A stretch of 64,000 nucleotides of DNA. Source: Neoarius graeffei. Lineage: Eukaryota > Chordata > Actinopteri > Siluriformes > Ariidae. The stretch covers positions 50,419,757 through 50,483,756 of the forward strand of contig NC_083596.1 in NCBI RefSeq assembly GCF_027579695.1. Reading direction: 5' to 3'. The position numbers and the translations under genes were made by a program. Shown here in pieces: positions 1 to 12,152 of this stretch. Under the pieces are notes generated by a model that was not told where the DNA came from, searched no databases, and saw only the letters and a list, made by a program, of their open reading frames with translations. The first letter of the stretch is position 1, and each line of letters opens with the position of its first letter.

Positions 1-571
1 TGGATCGATCTTTGTGTAACGTTGCTGAAGTAGATGAAGTACTTTAAAAAAATAAAAGTGCTGTGATTTATAATAATTTTTTTTCTGATTCATAACAGAA
101 TGGAATGTTTATAGAGTATTTGGAATCCGATTGCAATAAATAGAATTAGACCAGAATTAAATTCTGAGCATATAAAAAATGACATGCTTGAAATATTCAG
201 ATTTTTCTATTCCATTCAGAAAATATTTTTTGCAGTTTGTTGTAAATATCGACCGCATATTACAATATCAGGAGACATTTTATATTTTTAGATGTAAATT
301 TAAAATCTCAATGAAAAAAACACTTGTTTGAAAATACTGAAGATTCACCAATCTGAATCTAATTGCAACAAATTAGAGCACTGTTTGAATTATTGGTAAA
401 CGACAAAACTAGAAATTAATACAAACAACAACGAATGATTAACAAAATGTGATCTATGAAAATACTTAGAAAGTGGAACAAAAAGATTTTCTGATGCAGA
501 TTCAATATTATCAGTTCATTTCTTTACAAACATTAGAATTACTTCCTCATTTACATAAACAACGACATCCA
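1..571. other. AT-rich non-coding stretch
   Basis: This stretch is AT-rich with many short A and T runs. I see no gene, RNA gene or clear transposon end in it. It leads into the hairpin at 572. Confidence 0.5.
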
Positions 572-703
572 TATGTGACGAGTCATGGAATCCACGGACA
601 CGTCGGCCGAAACGAATCCGAGAAAATCGCAAAAGAAGCATTGCGATTTTCTCGGATTCGTTTCGGCCGACATGTGTCTGTGGATTCCATGACTCGTCAC
701 ATA
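572..703. repeat. Long imperfect palindrome (hairpin)
   Basis: Two arms of about 60 bp (roughly 572-631 and 642-703) are inverted copies of each other around a loop of about 10 bases. They differ by a single base and a two-base indel. The arms start with TATGTGACGAGTCATGG and end in ATCGCA next to the loop. Both contain TCGGCCGAAACGAATCCGAG. The flanks are AT-rich. It could be a foldback element, a MITE core or a hairpin-forming transcript. No target duplication is obvious. Confidence 0.8.
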
Positions 704-883
704 TATTCATATAAAAGATATTTTGTACTAAATATAAGTCTATGGAAAACACATTTTAAATAAAAACTATGTTTTGTGAACTTAATACCACATACCAATT
801 ATTTATTTTTTAAAATATATAAAAATATTTTATATACCGTATTTTTATAAAAGATTATTTCTTTTTTAAAATAAATAATAATC

Positions 884-1835
884 TGCGTGTCGATAATTGT
901 GGAACGGTGTCGATAACTGAGGACAAAGGTGTCGATAATTGTGGAACGGTGTCGATAACTGTGGACAAAGGTGTCGATAATTGTGGAACGGTGTCGAAGA
1001 TTGTGGAACAGTGTCGATAACTGTGGACAAAGGTGTCGATAATTGTGGAACGATGTCGATAACTGTGGACAAAGGTGTCGATAATTGAGGAACGGTGTCA
1101 ATAACTGTGGACAAAGGTGTCGATAATTGTGGAACGGTGTCGATAACTGTGGACAAAGGTATCAATAATTGTGGAACGGTGTTGATAACTGTGGACAAAG
1201 TTGTCGATAATTGTGGAACAGTGTCGATAACTGTGGACAAAGTTGTCGATAATTGTGGAACGGTATCGATAACTGTGGACAAATGTGTCGATAATTGTGG
1301 AATGGTGTCGATAACTGTGGACAAAGGTGTCGATAATTGTGGAACGGTACCGATAACTGAGAACAAAGGTGTCGATAATTGTGGAATGGTGTTGAAGATT
1401 GTGGAACGGTGTTGAAGATTGTGGAACGGTGTCGATAACTGTGGACAAAGGTGTTGATAACTGTGGACAAAGGTGTCGATAATTGTGGAACGATGTCGAT
1501 AACTGTGGACAAAGGTGTCGATAATTGAGGAACGGTGTCAATAACTGTGGACAAAGGTGTCGATAATTGTGGAACGGTGTTGATAACTGTGGACAAAGGT
1601 ATCAATAATTGTGGAACGGTGTCGATAACTGTGGACAAAGTTGTCGATAATTGTGGAACGGTGTCGATAACTGTGGACAAAGTTGTCGATAGTTGTGGAA
1701 TGGTGTCGATAACTGTGGACAAAGGTGTCGATAATTGTGGAACGGTGTCGATAACTGTGGACAAAGGTGTCGATAATTGTGGAACGGTGTCGATAACTGT
1801 GGACAAAGGTGTCGATAATTGTGGAACGGTGTCAC
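884..1835. repeat. Minisatellite, ~42-bp composite unit
   Basis: About 0.95 kb of tandem repeats. The unit is two related half-units, roughly GTGTCGATAATTGTGGAACG (20 bp) plus GTGTCGATAACTGTGGACAAAG (22 bp). Some units are variants (GTGTTGAAGATTGTGGAACG). The unit is divisible by three, so long open frames appear on both strands, but these are by-products and not genes. It sits about 1.4 kb upstream of the TPCN1 start codon. Confidence 0.95.
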
Positions 1836-2099
1836 GTGATCTGATACGCTAAGTAATCGTGAATCAACTCATTTTTTCCAGTGGAAGTTTGAATAATTCT
1901 TCATGCACAATTTACGGATTGAAAGTCTTTTCTACTTTTGTAACGGCCAAAAGATGTCAATAATTGTCGCCGCTGCTCTATGAGTTATTGTAGATTGCAT
2001 ATTTATTATATTGTGTGCTGTCTATATTGTTAATTACATATACATATATACATTTTTATTATATGACATATACATTACTTACACATGCATATATTCACT
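1836..2099. other. AT-rich non-coding stretch
   Basis: Unique-looking AT-rich DNA with TA-rich runs near 2030-2070. I see no gene in it. Confidence 0.4.
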
Positions 2100-2211
2100 T
2101 TTTTCTGTACCGCTGGAGAGACACCAACTTCCGGAAGCAAATTCCTTGTGTGTGTCAACAAACTGGGCCAATAAACATGATTCTGATTCTGATTCAGATT
2201 CTGATAGATGA
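2100..2211 (+). mobile_element. LINE 3' tail (CR1/L2/Rex1 type)
   Basis: The segment around 2120-2211 contains TTCCGGAAGCAAATTCC, a polyadenylation-like AATAAA, and ends in a short (GATTCT)n repeat. This is typical of the 3' untranslated end of CR1/L2/Rex1-group non-LTR retrotransposons in fish, which end in short repeats instead of poly(A). Only the tail is present, so it is a heavily 5'-truncated copy. The exact 5' edge is uncertain. Confidence 0.55.
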
Positions 2212-2450
2212 GTAAAATGTAGGTAAATTGTTCACATAGTATATATTATAGTGTATATCAACAAAATATTTCTGAATAATGAAAGCAATAATATGATGAA
2301 TATTAATAATATTATTGTAGTAATAATGATAATAATAACGACTAAAATGGTTTAATGTTTATGAAATTCAGTTTACTCACCGGTTTCCTTCTACATCTAA
2401 GATATCTTCAGTAAATATAATAAACACACACTTTTTTCATCTTTATTACA
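2212..2450. other. AT-rich non-coding stretch
   Basis: ATA/AAT-rich sequence upstream of the TPCN1 promoter. I see no gene in it. Confidence 0.4.
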
Positions 2451-2499
2451 GAAGTTTATAAAGTTGCGTTCGCTGTGGAAAGAAATGAAAGTCGGTTTT

Positions 2500-2930
2500 G
2501 TTTTCGTTGCCATGACACTGTTGCCATGGCGCTTGTTGACGTTTAAGTTCCTCCAACAACTGTAGACATTTATGCCAGTATATAACTATGATGTAATTAT
2601 CTCACATATTAATTTATATCTGTATGTATTTTAGTGGATCGTTGTACTGTCAGTGTTTTTGCGTCACTTGTGTTATGAAATGTTTCTCACAACACGTCAG
2701 TCACGTCGGAGGTTTCCGGCACTGTCGTAAAACGATGACGTAAAGTTATGTTTTTTGGTTGAATCCAAAATGGCGCCGTGTTTGCCGAGACAAGTGCCCT
2801 AGACAGGGTGTTAAATACTAACCCGTGCGCACTATATAGTGACACCGTGTTTAAGAAGAGCACATTTGAGGACACCGCCGCTGTGGGGCTGTTATTGAAG
2901 TGAGCTCGCATGGCCGGAAAGCGGAGTGGT
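2500..2930 (+). promoter_or_regulatory. Probable TATA-less TPCN1 promoter
   Basis: Base composition rises in GC here just ahead of the TPCN1 first coding exon. Visible motifs: two X-box-like half sites starting GTTGCCATG at 2506 and 2520 (RFX type), a CRE-like TGACGTAA at 2736-2743, a YY1-type AAAATGGCGCC near 2767, and an ETS-like CCGGAA near 2913. No TATA box is seen. YY1 and ETS motifs close to the start are usual in housekeeping promoters. The transcription start is inferred to lie around 2760-2930. I could not tell whether the 5' UTR is spliced. Confidence 0.5.
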
Positions 2931-2999
2931 GTTTGTGAGTTTCGCTGCTGGCCTGGTGGCAGTTCAGCATGAGTTAAAGAAGAGTGAAGTGCGTCATGT

Positions 3000-3068
3000 G
3001 GAGTGTGTGAGCTGTGTGAAGGACGGGGCTGAGTGTGTGAGCTGTGTGAAGGACGGGGCTGAGTGTGT
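3000..3068. repeat. 30-bp tandem duplication in the TPCN1 5' leader
   Basis: A 30-bp unit beginning GAGTGTGTGAGCTGTGTG and containing AAGGACGGGGCT occurs twice in a row, with the start of a third copy. It lies between the inferred promoter and the start codon, so it may be in the 5' UTR. Confidence 0.85.
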
Positions 3069-3168
3069 GTTGATGTTCTTCACCTCTGACAGACGAGTTC
3101 TTAAAGGTTTGAGGGAGAATCAGTGACATGCTCAGGCTTGATCTGAGGGGTTTGTTTTGTTGACACGG

Positions 3169-3192
3169 TGTGTGTGTGTGTGTGTGTGTGTG
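3169..3192. repeat. (GT)n microsatellite in the 5' leader
   Basis: About twelve GT dinucleotides between the promoter and the TPCN1 start codon. Confidence 0.9.
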
Positions 3193-3264
3193 AGCAGATG
3201 TGAGTCTGCAGCTGTGGCCTGGTTCATTACAGATAGAGCAGGACTGGAGACAGGAAGCTGCAGG

Positions 3265-3426
3265 ATGTCTGACGGGGATGATGATGTGCCTCTGATCTTA
3301 ACCTGGGACGAAGCAGCTGATCTGCTGGAGGAGAGTGAGTGTCTCAGCTCCTCATTTAATCAAGAAAAAAAAAACACTTTACTTTCATTATATCATTTCA
3401 GCTTCAACACAGAGAGAGAGAGAGAT

Positions 3427-3473
<47 letters not shown>

Positions 3474-6400
3474 TTTTATTTATTTTTTTATTTAAGTGTC
3501 CTGGAAATCAAAACAAGTGTTCACAGATTCTCTCATTTTGAAGATATTTTCATTTTATAGCTCATCACTTTCCGGTGACTCATCCTGTACTCAGCAAGTC
3601 AAGTTTATCTGTATAGCGCGTTTAACAATCAACATTGTCACAAAGCAGCTTTACAGAATTTGAATGACTTAAAACTAGTGCTGTCAAAAATGTCGCATTA
3701 TTAACGCGTTAACTTGACTCAATTTTAACAGCGATAATTTTTTTATCGCGAGATTAACGCTCTGTGACATGGTGTAGGTTTTTCATAAGCTTTTGAAACT
3801 GCCAGGAACTTGGAACAGAGACTTTGCTTAGAAAAACGATAGCAGCTAGACAGTAATGCCACGCCCCGCACAGCCAGAGTCCTCTGCCCTCCCCCGAAGA
3901 GCCACGGTGCTCGGCTTAGGTTTCGTTTTCCTATCGGCGGCTCCAGCCCGACTTTGCAGTGGCTGTGACAAGACGACGTGTTATGCTCTGCAATAAAAAA
4001 AAACATTGGTACAACCAGTGTTCAAACTATGCCGATATTTTCGGGGGGTCCCTTTTTTTCCCTTGGGGGGGCGCTTGCGCTAGTCTCAGAGCGCGGATCA
4101 CCATCGCGCGCTCACTTCGGATATGCAAATGCTTCCCGTTACACACAATTGCTATGTCAATAAACATCATTTTGCCAATATTTTAGAGACCCCCCAACAT
4201 TTCCCAAATCATGTTTTCAAGGGATCTCATGTCTGTTTCAGGGGATCTCGGATCCCCCGAGTACCCCCGTAGTTCGAACGGCGAGCAAGCCCATTCACTT
4301 TTTTATGCTGATAAGAGAATTACAATGGTTTTTCCTGTGACAAAAATATGCGATTAAATTGCGATTAATCGCGAGTTAACTATGACAGTCGCGACATTAA
4401 TCACGATTAAATATTTTAATCGCTTGACAGCACTACTTAAAACATGAGCTAATTTTATCCCTAATCTATCCCCAATGATGAAGCCTGTGGCGAGAAAAAA
4501 ACTCCCTCAGACGACATGAGGAAGAAACCTTAAGAGGAACCAGACTGAAAAGGGAACCCAGCCTAATTTGGGCAACAACAGACAACATGACTATAGGGGT
4601 GTTCAAACAGCACATATTTGCATGGATGCTGCACCGATGTATTTTGTTGCGATATATCTTACACCGGTGTAAATTTTGTGGAGCGTTCACACGTCACAAA
4701 CCTGCTTACTAGAGAGAAGCGTGTTAGCACCGGTGCAGCCCCACTTGCGGTCACACGGCAGTTTTTGCGACCGTGCTATGCGATAGTAATAATGCGGAAA
4801 TGAAATATGCGCATGCGTGAAAATGTACTTCCTTTTCCCAGTTGTCATGGCATCACCAAGCGCCGGGAAAACAACGTGGATGAAGACACGCAGTTCTGTT
4901 GTTGTTGATTTTCGCCATTTTGGAAGCGCAAAATACCAGGATGCAAATTATGCAATGCCCATATGTAATCAACTCTCCTCACGCGTAGCGAGTCTACCCC
5001 GTAGCGTTCAGACGTCCCGTTTTATATCGGTGCTGCCCCGCAAACTAGCATTTACTCCGGAGTAAATTTCTGAAACCACCTCCCGAGCAGGGTTAGATTT
5101 GCACCGGTTTAAGCAGCTTTCAGGGGCTACACCGGTATAACTTTGTACCGTGTGAACGCTCTACCGGGGCAGCCCCGGTGCTACACCGGAGTAAAAGTTG
5201 CCACGTGAACACCCCTTATAACATTAACAGTCCTAACATAAGGTCAGCTTCATTGATACTATAAACCCCCCACCGACGGAAACCCGAGCACAAAACCATT
5301 CACGACAACCGCCGTCCCAAAGTCAGCAAGTCAACTGCAGTCCCCAGCCACAAAAGCACCACTGCAAGAGTCCAGAGCGTCCTCCAGGCTCGACCCCCAA
5401 CTGTCCACATGGGGCCGTCCTCCACAGGAGCGATGCGATGAGACTCCAACCAGACACAGGGCACCAGGATGGATCAGGCAGGTCTGAGAAGCAGAAGAGG
5501 TTCAACATCTCGATCCCAGGACCGACATGTAACTCAGAGGGACAGCAGATGTCTGCCCCGCCCCCAGGGGTGTGTCTTTTTTGACAGTGTTTTCCTCCAC
5601 ACTGTTTCCTCATCTAACCATTGTATGCTGGAGAAAAAAGTTTGAGTGACATTTCACAGGAGAGCTTTTCCGACATTGCCGGAATGTTGCTCCTCCGACC
5701 GATGGAGAATTTTGGTCCAGGAACGTCATTTTATCTCCTTTGACAACTGAATTAATAGGAGTAGAGACAAAAGACATCCCTTTCGCCTTGTCAGTTTCTA
5801 GTTAGCTGTTTGCATGAGACTAAACCACCATCACATCACATCATAGTTTCCTCTCCACTTTGTTGCTCTTTCCATTCTCTTTACTGAAATGGGATAGAAG
5901 GGTGCCAGTACTTATGGAGAGAGTCGAGTAGAGGTAATGCTTTGAGCAGGGAGCACAGGACGTACTATTTTATTTGAGCGACTTCTAAAATTCACACTCC
6001 AGGGCCCCTTACTAGTGTGGTGTGGTGCGGTGCAGTGTAGTTTTTGTCCTGTTCGTGTCGCTGTTGTTTCGTGCTCCGTTCTTTTGGCGAAACTTTGAGT
6101 CTGTCTGTGGAGCTGGGAACATTTCATCCTGGAAGTCATTCCACAATTCCAGAAACATTTAACTCTGAAACTTTGTGCTTTGATGATCTGATTTTTGCTG
6201 CTGCATGAAATATCTCTGTGCACATGGTGATAAAAAACTGCATGCAATATGAACACCACCGTTATAGCCTTTACTGCACATGGCTGCTTTAAAACACCAA
6301 CAACAGTGATATTGGGGGGGGGAACAAAACAACAAACTGTCTCATGGCTAGTTAGTTATTTAGCGTATGAATCAACCAGGCAGTTTGCAAGCTGATTTAA

Positions 6401-9053
6401 TTCCGTGTAGAAGTGTGCAGTATATTTAAATACATTTTCCTTTTAATAGACAATTCTTTATGAAAGGACAAAATAGGACGCTGTCACTTTAAGAACAAGA
6501 AAAAAAAAGTTTACTTTGAATAATCTGTATACAAATCTAAACTGTTTTGAATATCCAAGGAACGACTAAAAGTAGGTGAAGGAACACTTTCGAGCATAAC
6601 CTATGAATAATAATCTCATCTCATTATCTCTAGCCGCTTTATCCTGTTCTACAGGGTCGCAGGCGAGCTGGATCCTATCCCAGCTGACTACGGGCGAAAG
6701 GCGGGGTTCACCCTGGACAAGTCGCCAGGTCATCACAGGGCTGACACATAGACACAGACAACCATTCACACTCACATTCACACCTACGCTCAATTTAGAG
6801 TCACCAGTTAACCTAACCTGCATGTCTTTGGAGATAATAATAATAATAATGGCTTTTAGAAAAAAAAAATGAGTATACAAATTAGGACACGCCCTCCAAA
6901 TCCTTCTGCAATCTCATCTCAAAGAGCGAAGTGTTCTGAAACTTTAGCTGACCTTGCGAGTTGGTTCGCGAGCTAGTAAAGTAACTTGCGTCAGTAACAA
7001 TATTTCAGTGACGGAGCCTTGATTTTTATTTTTAATTTTTTTAAATAAAGGTTGTCAGTTTTGTGTTCCCATGACAACCACAATTTAATTAATCACCGTT
7101 AAAATTAGACAGTTCATTCGTTAAAATTAGAATTTTAGACCTGATTGGTCTTTGAAGCATGGAGCTGCTGATGTGTAGCCCCGCCCACTGAGAAAGATTG
7201 TTTGGAAAATGGAATGATTTAAAAAAAAAAATTGAACAAATTTGACATAAATGCTCAGATCTAGACAGAAATCAAATCCGAACCCAAAGAATAGTTTAAT
7301 GCTTAACATTTATCGACATCACATTGTAAACTAGAAAAGCACTCGGAGAGCGCAGACCTCCGCCAAGAATCCTTTAAAAAAAATCCGGGATCCAGAAGGT
7401 GATCCGGATCACCGCCAAAATTTAATGGATTGTTACTTGTGCCCAGTCACACCTCTGGAAAAAATTTCAGAGCAATCCGTTCATTACTTTTTCCGTAATG
7501 TTGTTAACAGACAAACCAACAAACAAACCAACGCTACCGAAAACAACCTCCTTGGCGCAGGTAATAATAATAACTAGAATGCATTTCCAGAGAAAATACG
7601 AAAGTGTGCTTGCTCAGGTGCGCCGCCATGGCGACCCGGCAAGAGAGGCGACCGCACACCCACACGACAAGTTTTGTGTCAACACGCGAAAGTTTGTCCA
7701 AGACACAAGGCGGATTCTCATACGGAGATGACAGGCTGGCAAGGTTCTTTACAGGGACATCCCAGAGCAGCACTAACAGGAAAATTTAGATGTAATTCTA
7801 AATCCGTAAAGAGATATGACCCCAAACAGGTTTTTGCTCATTGTGGCGCCCCCTAGTGACCAAATGACACCCAATTTGATAAGGGTACATGAACTGGTGC
7901 CGAAAGTCATCTCAACAAATATGGTCTTGATACGTCAAAGCGTTTCTGAGATATGAGCCAAAATACATTTTTGCTGATTGTGACGCCCCCTAGTGGCCAA
8001 ATGACACCATGTTTGATGAGGGTAGTTTGGATGGTGTCCAAAGTCATGCCACTAAATATGGTCTTGATACGTCAAAGCATTTCCGTGATATGAGCTCACT
8101 TCCTGTTTGGTGGCTTCGCCATCTAATTTGATTGGCTGCCACAGGCAAATGCTTCGACGTATGAGAGCGAAACAAATATCATTCATTAGGCATGGGCTGG
8201 AGATCATGTGTGCCAAGTTTCGTGATGATCGGACAAAACATGCGGCCAGGGTCACTCTACTTTCACTTTGGACAAAATTCAAAATGGCGGAAAATCTGTT
8301 TAGGCGGAGAATGACGTCATAGGGTGCATTGGAATCGTCTAGCTCCAAGGATTCCAACGGCACCAGACTTATGAAAATCGGACAGTTACGTGCATGAACG
8401 CATGTAAGGCTGTGAGCAGTTGGTGGCGCTAGACCGTGAGACGTACCAACATGAAACTTGATGAAATCAATCAGGGTCCGCTCCTCTATCAGTGCACCAC
8501 GTTTCATGACTTTACACCTTACGGTTTGGCCTACAGAAGGAAAAATGTTTTTTGCGTCGCACGCCCATTCATTTCAATGGGGAAACATTAATCCTTTAAA
8601 AAATTCCAGGATCCAGAAGGTGATCCGGATCACCGCCAAAATTTAATGGATTGTTACTTGTGCCCAGTCACACCTCTGGAAAACATTTCAGAGCAATCCG
8701 TTCATTACTTTTTCCATAATGTTGCTAACAGACAAACAAACAAACGCTACCGAAAACATAACCTCCTTGGCGGAGGTAACAAACAAACAAAAAAAATGGG
8801 GACGCTGTCTCTTTAAGGGAAAAGTTTCCTGACTTTGATGGTCATGTGACTGTCAACCGCAGCGAGCTGGTCTTTGTACATGCATGCACGCAAACACAGA
8901 ACTAACATGCTGTGTCAGCGCAGTGTTTGATGCCACTCTCTCTCTCCTTTTTTTTTTTTTTTTTTTGTGCACTGGGACCTGCTTGTGCTTGTAGAACCCT
9001 TGCTGCTGTCTCTTTTGTCAGTGCTGATTCTTAAAAAAAAAAGACACTTTATA

Positions 9054-9086
<33 letters not shown>

Positions 9087-12000
9087 GATGTAATCAGCAG
9101 TTTACTTCCCTCTGATCACCTGATTGACTCCACAATCCTGTGTTTGTGTCCCACTGGAGGCTCCTGTGACCTGTGTGTGTGTGTGTGTGGGGGGGGGGGG
9201 GTTGGATTGGTAGGACTTTGGATGGAGCTTCCTTTCTGTTCCTCAGACAGTCTGTGAAAGAACCTCGTCGCTCGATGGACGGTGTTTTGATTTCTCTCCA
9301 TCGGATAATTCAGGAATGTGTCGATGATCGATAAATCGATATATTGTGATGTTGAGCCTGCTGGGATCATCATTCCCTCTTGTTCCTGAGGAACTGCAGA
9401 GCAACTGAAAGGAAAAACGTCTTTATTTTCAGGTAAAAACTGTCCACATCAAGGTGGATAATGAAAGTGGACTTTGAGAGCTCGTGTGGGTTTGAATGAA
9501 ACTCTGTGTCGGGTTCTTCGCCTCGGCTTTTTTTTTCCAGAATGAAAGAGGAATCGGAGCAGGAAAAAAGGAAGTGGCCCAAGAGGCTTTCTCCTGTTTT
9601 TATGCTTTTATATCTAGTTATTCTTCAGCAGTCATTCAGCGCTCACTGCTTCTGATTTATGGTTGACATTCCGAAAGCGGATTTCTCACGTTTTTGGGAT
9701 TTGACTTCACAACTTTCCGCTCACCAGAACCGAACTTCATCTGAGAGACAATTTCATCAAAACAACAGCCATTCAAGGACCAGGACGAGGTTTGCTGTTT
9801 TACGTTGCTCGGATGTTCAGGTTTCTTTTTAGGGAAGACTGAGAATCTCTTCCTGTCGTTTCTCCCGGACGATTGCAGACTTCCTTCCCAAGGAGCAGGA
9901 GGTGAAAGAGGACGGGGCACAGATGGTTTCTGATCTGATGTGTTGCACCGACAGCTGGGTTCAGTGATGGATTCTATTTTTCATGTATCAGGAACTTTAA
10001 GGAATTTCAGGGATGTGGAATATAAAGAAGATCCACGTTTGTGAAACGTAAAGGAATTCCAGATTTGTGGATTTTTTGTTTTCTCCCTTTGCTCTTGGAA
10101 CTCTGTCTCGCATGAGTCGACTGCTGATGCTATGATGTTTTGCCCTTTTAACTGACCCCCAGTGACGTCTGTTTACAGCTGTTGCCATGGAAACCGGCAG
10201 CACGCGTTGCAGCAGCGGTCAGCCGGCAGCCAACTGGCCGGCGCACCCTTCCTCTTTCGTTCGCCTGTGTGGTACGTGTGAGAACAGAAGGAGCGCAGCT
10301 GTGTTTACTTTTGAACTGTTATGAGGTTCAGTTGCTGCATCAGGACAGAATTCATTGTTTTATTATTCAATTTATTCTTATGATTATCACAACATAAAAG
10401 CACAGCTCTTGTAGATGATGTAAATAACGCTTGCCGTCGCTGTACGTTGTCAGAGAGTGAAGGACACAGGAAGTCTTCTTGTATCTGTTGAGCTTCGGTT
10501 AGATTGTAAGTCAGGGTGGGAAGTCGATCGTGGCTGAGAGCAGGGAGAGCCAATCTCTTATTTACTTCTATTTGCATCTTTTACTGTTCCACAAAACAGC
10601 ACGTGTTCTAAATAAGGAAACAGCAAGGAGGAGGCAGAGACAGTGTGGGGCAGATGGTTATCAGGGTGCGGAGGGACGGGATGGGGGTGTCATGGCATAC
10701 GGACACGGGGGCGGAATGGTGATGGTGTTGGGGGGGACACAGGGACATGGGGTGGAATGGTGTCAGGGTACATGGGGACCGGAATGGGGATGGTGTCAGG
10801 AGACATGATGATGGAATGGTGATTGTGTCGGGGGACGTGGGGACGGAATGGGGACGGTGTCTGGGGACATGGGGTGGAATGGTGTTGCTGGATGCAGGGA
10901 CACAATGGGGATGGTGTCGGGGGACGCGGGGATGGAATGGTGGTGGTGTTGGGGGACATGGGGACGGAATGGTGATTTTTTATTTTTTATTTTTTTTTAT
11001 TAGGTTAAAATGCAGTACGTACAAAATACAGTATGAACATGGCATAAAAACCAGGATTGCACAAAAAAGTGTGAACACTTGTTTCCATTGTGGTCCCAGA
11101 GACTTAACAATGGTGTCGGGGGACATGGGGACGGTGTCGGGGGACGTGGGGACAGAATGGTGTCGGGGGACGTGGGGACAGAATGGTGTCGGGGGACGTG
11201 GGGACAGAATGGTGTCGGGGGACGTGGGGACGGAATGGTGTTGCTGGACATGGGGGTGGAATGGGGATGGTGTCGGGGGACGCGGGGACACAATGGGGAT
11301 GGTGTCAGGGGACATGGGGACGTAATGGTGATTTTTGATTTATTTGGTTAAAATGCAGTATATACAAAATACAGTATGAACATGGCATAAAACCCAGGAT
11401 TACACAAAAAAGCGTGAACACTTGTTTCCTTTGTGGTCCCAAAGACTTAACAATGGTGTCGGGGGACGCGGGGACGGAATGGTGTTGGGGGACATGGGGA
11501 CGGAATGGTGTCGGGGGACGCGGGGACGTGGCAAGAACAGGGCTGGGTTAGTGTATGAGTGACAGTGAGTGAGTCGGGGACACGGGGAGGTTGTTGGTTT
11601 TGACGGCTCAGGGACAGATGTTCATCCTCACTCATCTCTCCACTATAGTAACTTTTGTGTTCTTCAGAAGCGTGTGTGTGTGTGTGTGTGTGTTCAGAGT
11701 TGCTTCTCATCAGTGACGCTGTGTGGTGTTTGTTCCAGATGGCGTTGGAACCTACGATGCTCTAAACAACACGAACAACCCCACAGCCCCGGACTCCAGT
11801 TGCCCGAATTCTTTGCGGCAGAGTTGGGAGATGAACTATCAGGAAGCAGCAATATACCTACAGGTAAACACGCACACATCTACAGTGAAGAACAGTGTGT
11901 CACCGTGTTAATGAATGTGTGTGTGTGTGTGTTTGGTCAGGAAGGGGAGAATAACGATAAGTTTTACACACACCCGCGGAACCCCCGCGCTCTCAGTGCC

Positions 12001-12119
12001 TACCTGTTCGTCCACAATCACCTGTTCTACCTGATGGAGCTTCTGACCGGAACCCTGCTCATGCTGCTCTCGCTGTCCGAGGCTCCGGCTGTCCCCCCGC
12101 TCCGACTCGATGTCTACGT

Positions 12120-12152
<33 letters not shown>

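Larger units (their letters stand above)
3594..5570 (+). repeat. Interspersed repeat copy 1, split by two transposons
   Basis: Pieces at about 3594-3675, 4436-4594 and 5217-5570 are one interspersed repeat. The same sequence occurs uninterrupted at 39255-39790. It begins with AAGTCAAGTTTATCTGTATA and runs through blocks such as AGGAAGAAACCTTAAGAGG and CCACAGGAGCGATG. I do not recognise the family. Alignment with copy 2 shows precisely where the hAT-type and the second element inserted. Confidence 0.85.

Noticed and set aside
884-1835. Open frames of 100-214 codons on both strands
   Set aside because: By-products of a 42-bp tandem unit divisible by three; no conserved protein and overlapping open frames on both strands.
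10747-11351. Glycine/tryptophan-rich open frame of 192 codons
   Set aside because: It is the translation of the G-rich minisatellite in TPCN1 intron 1.
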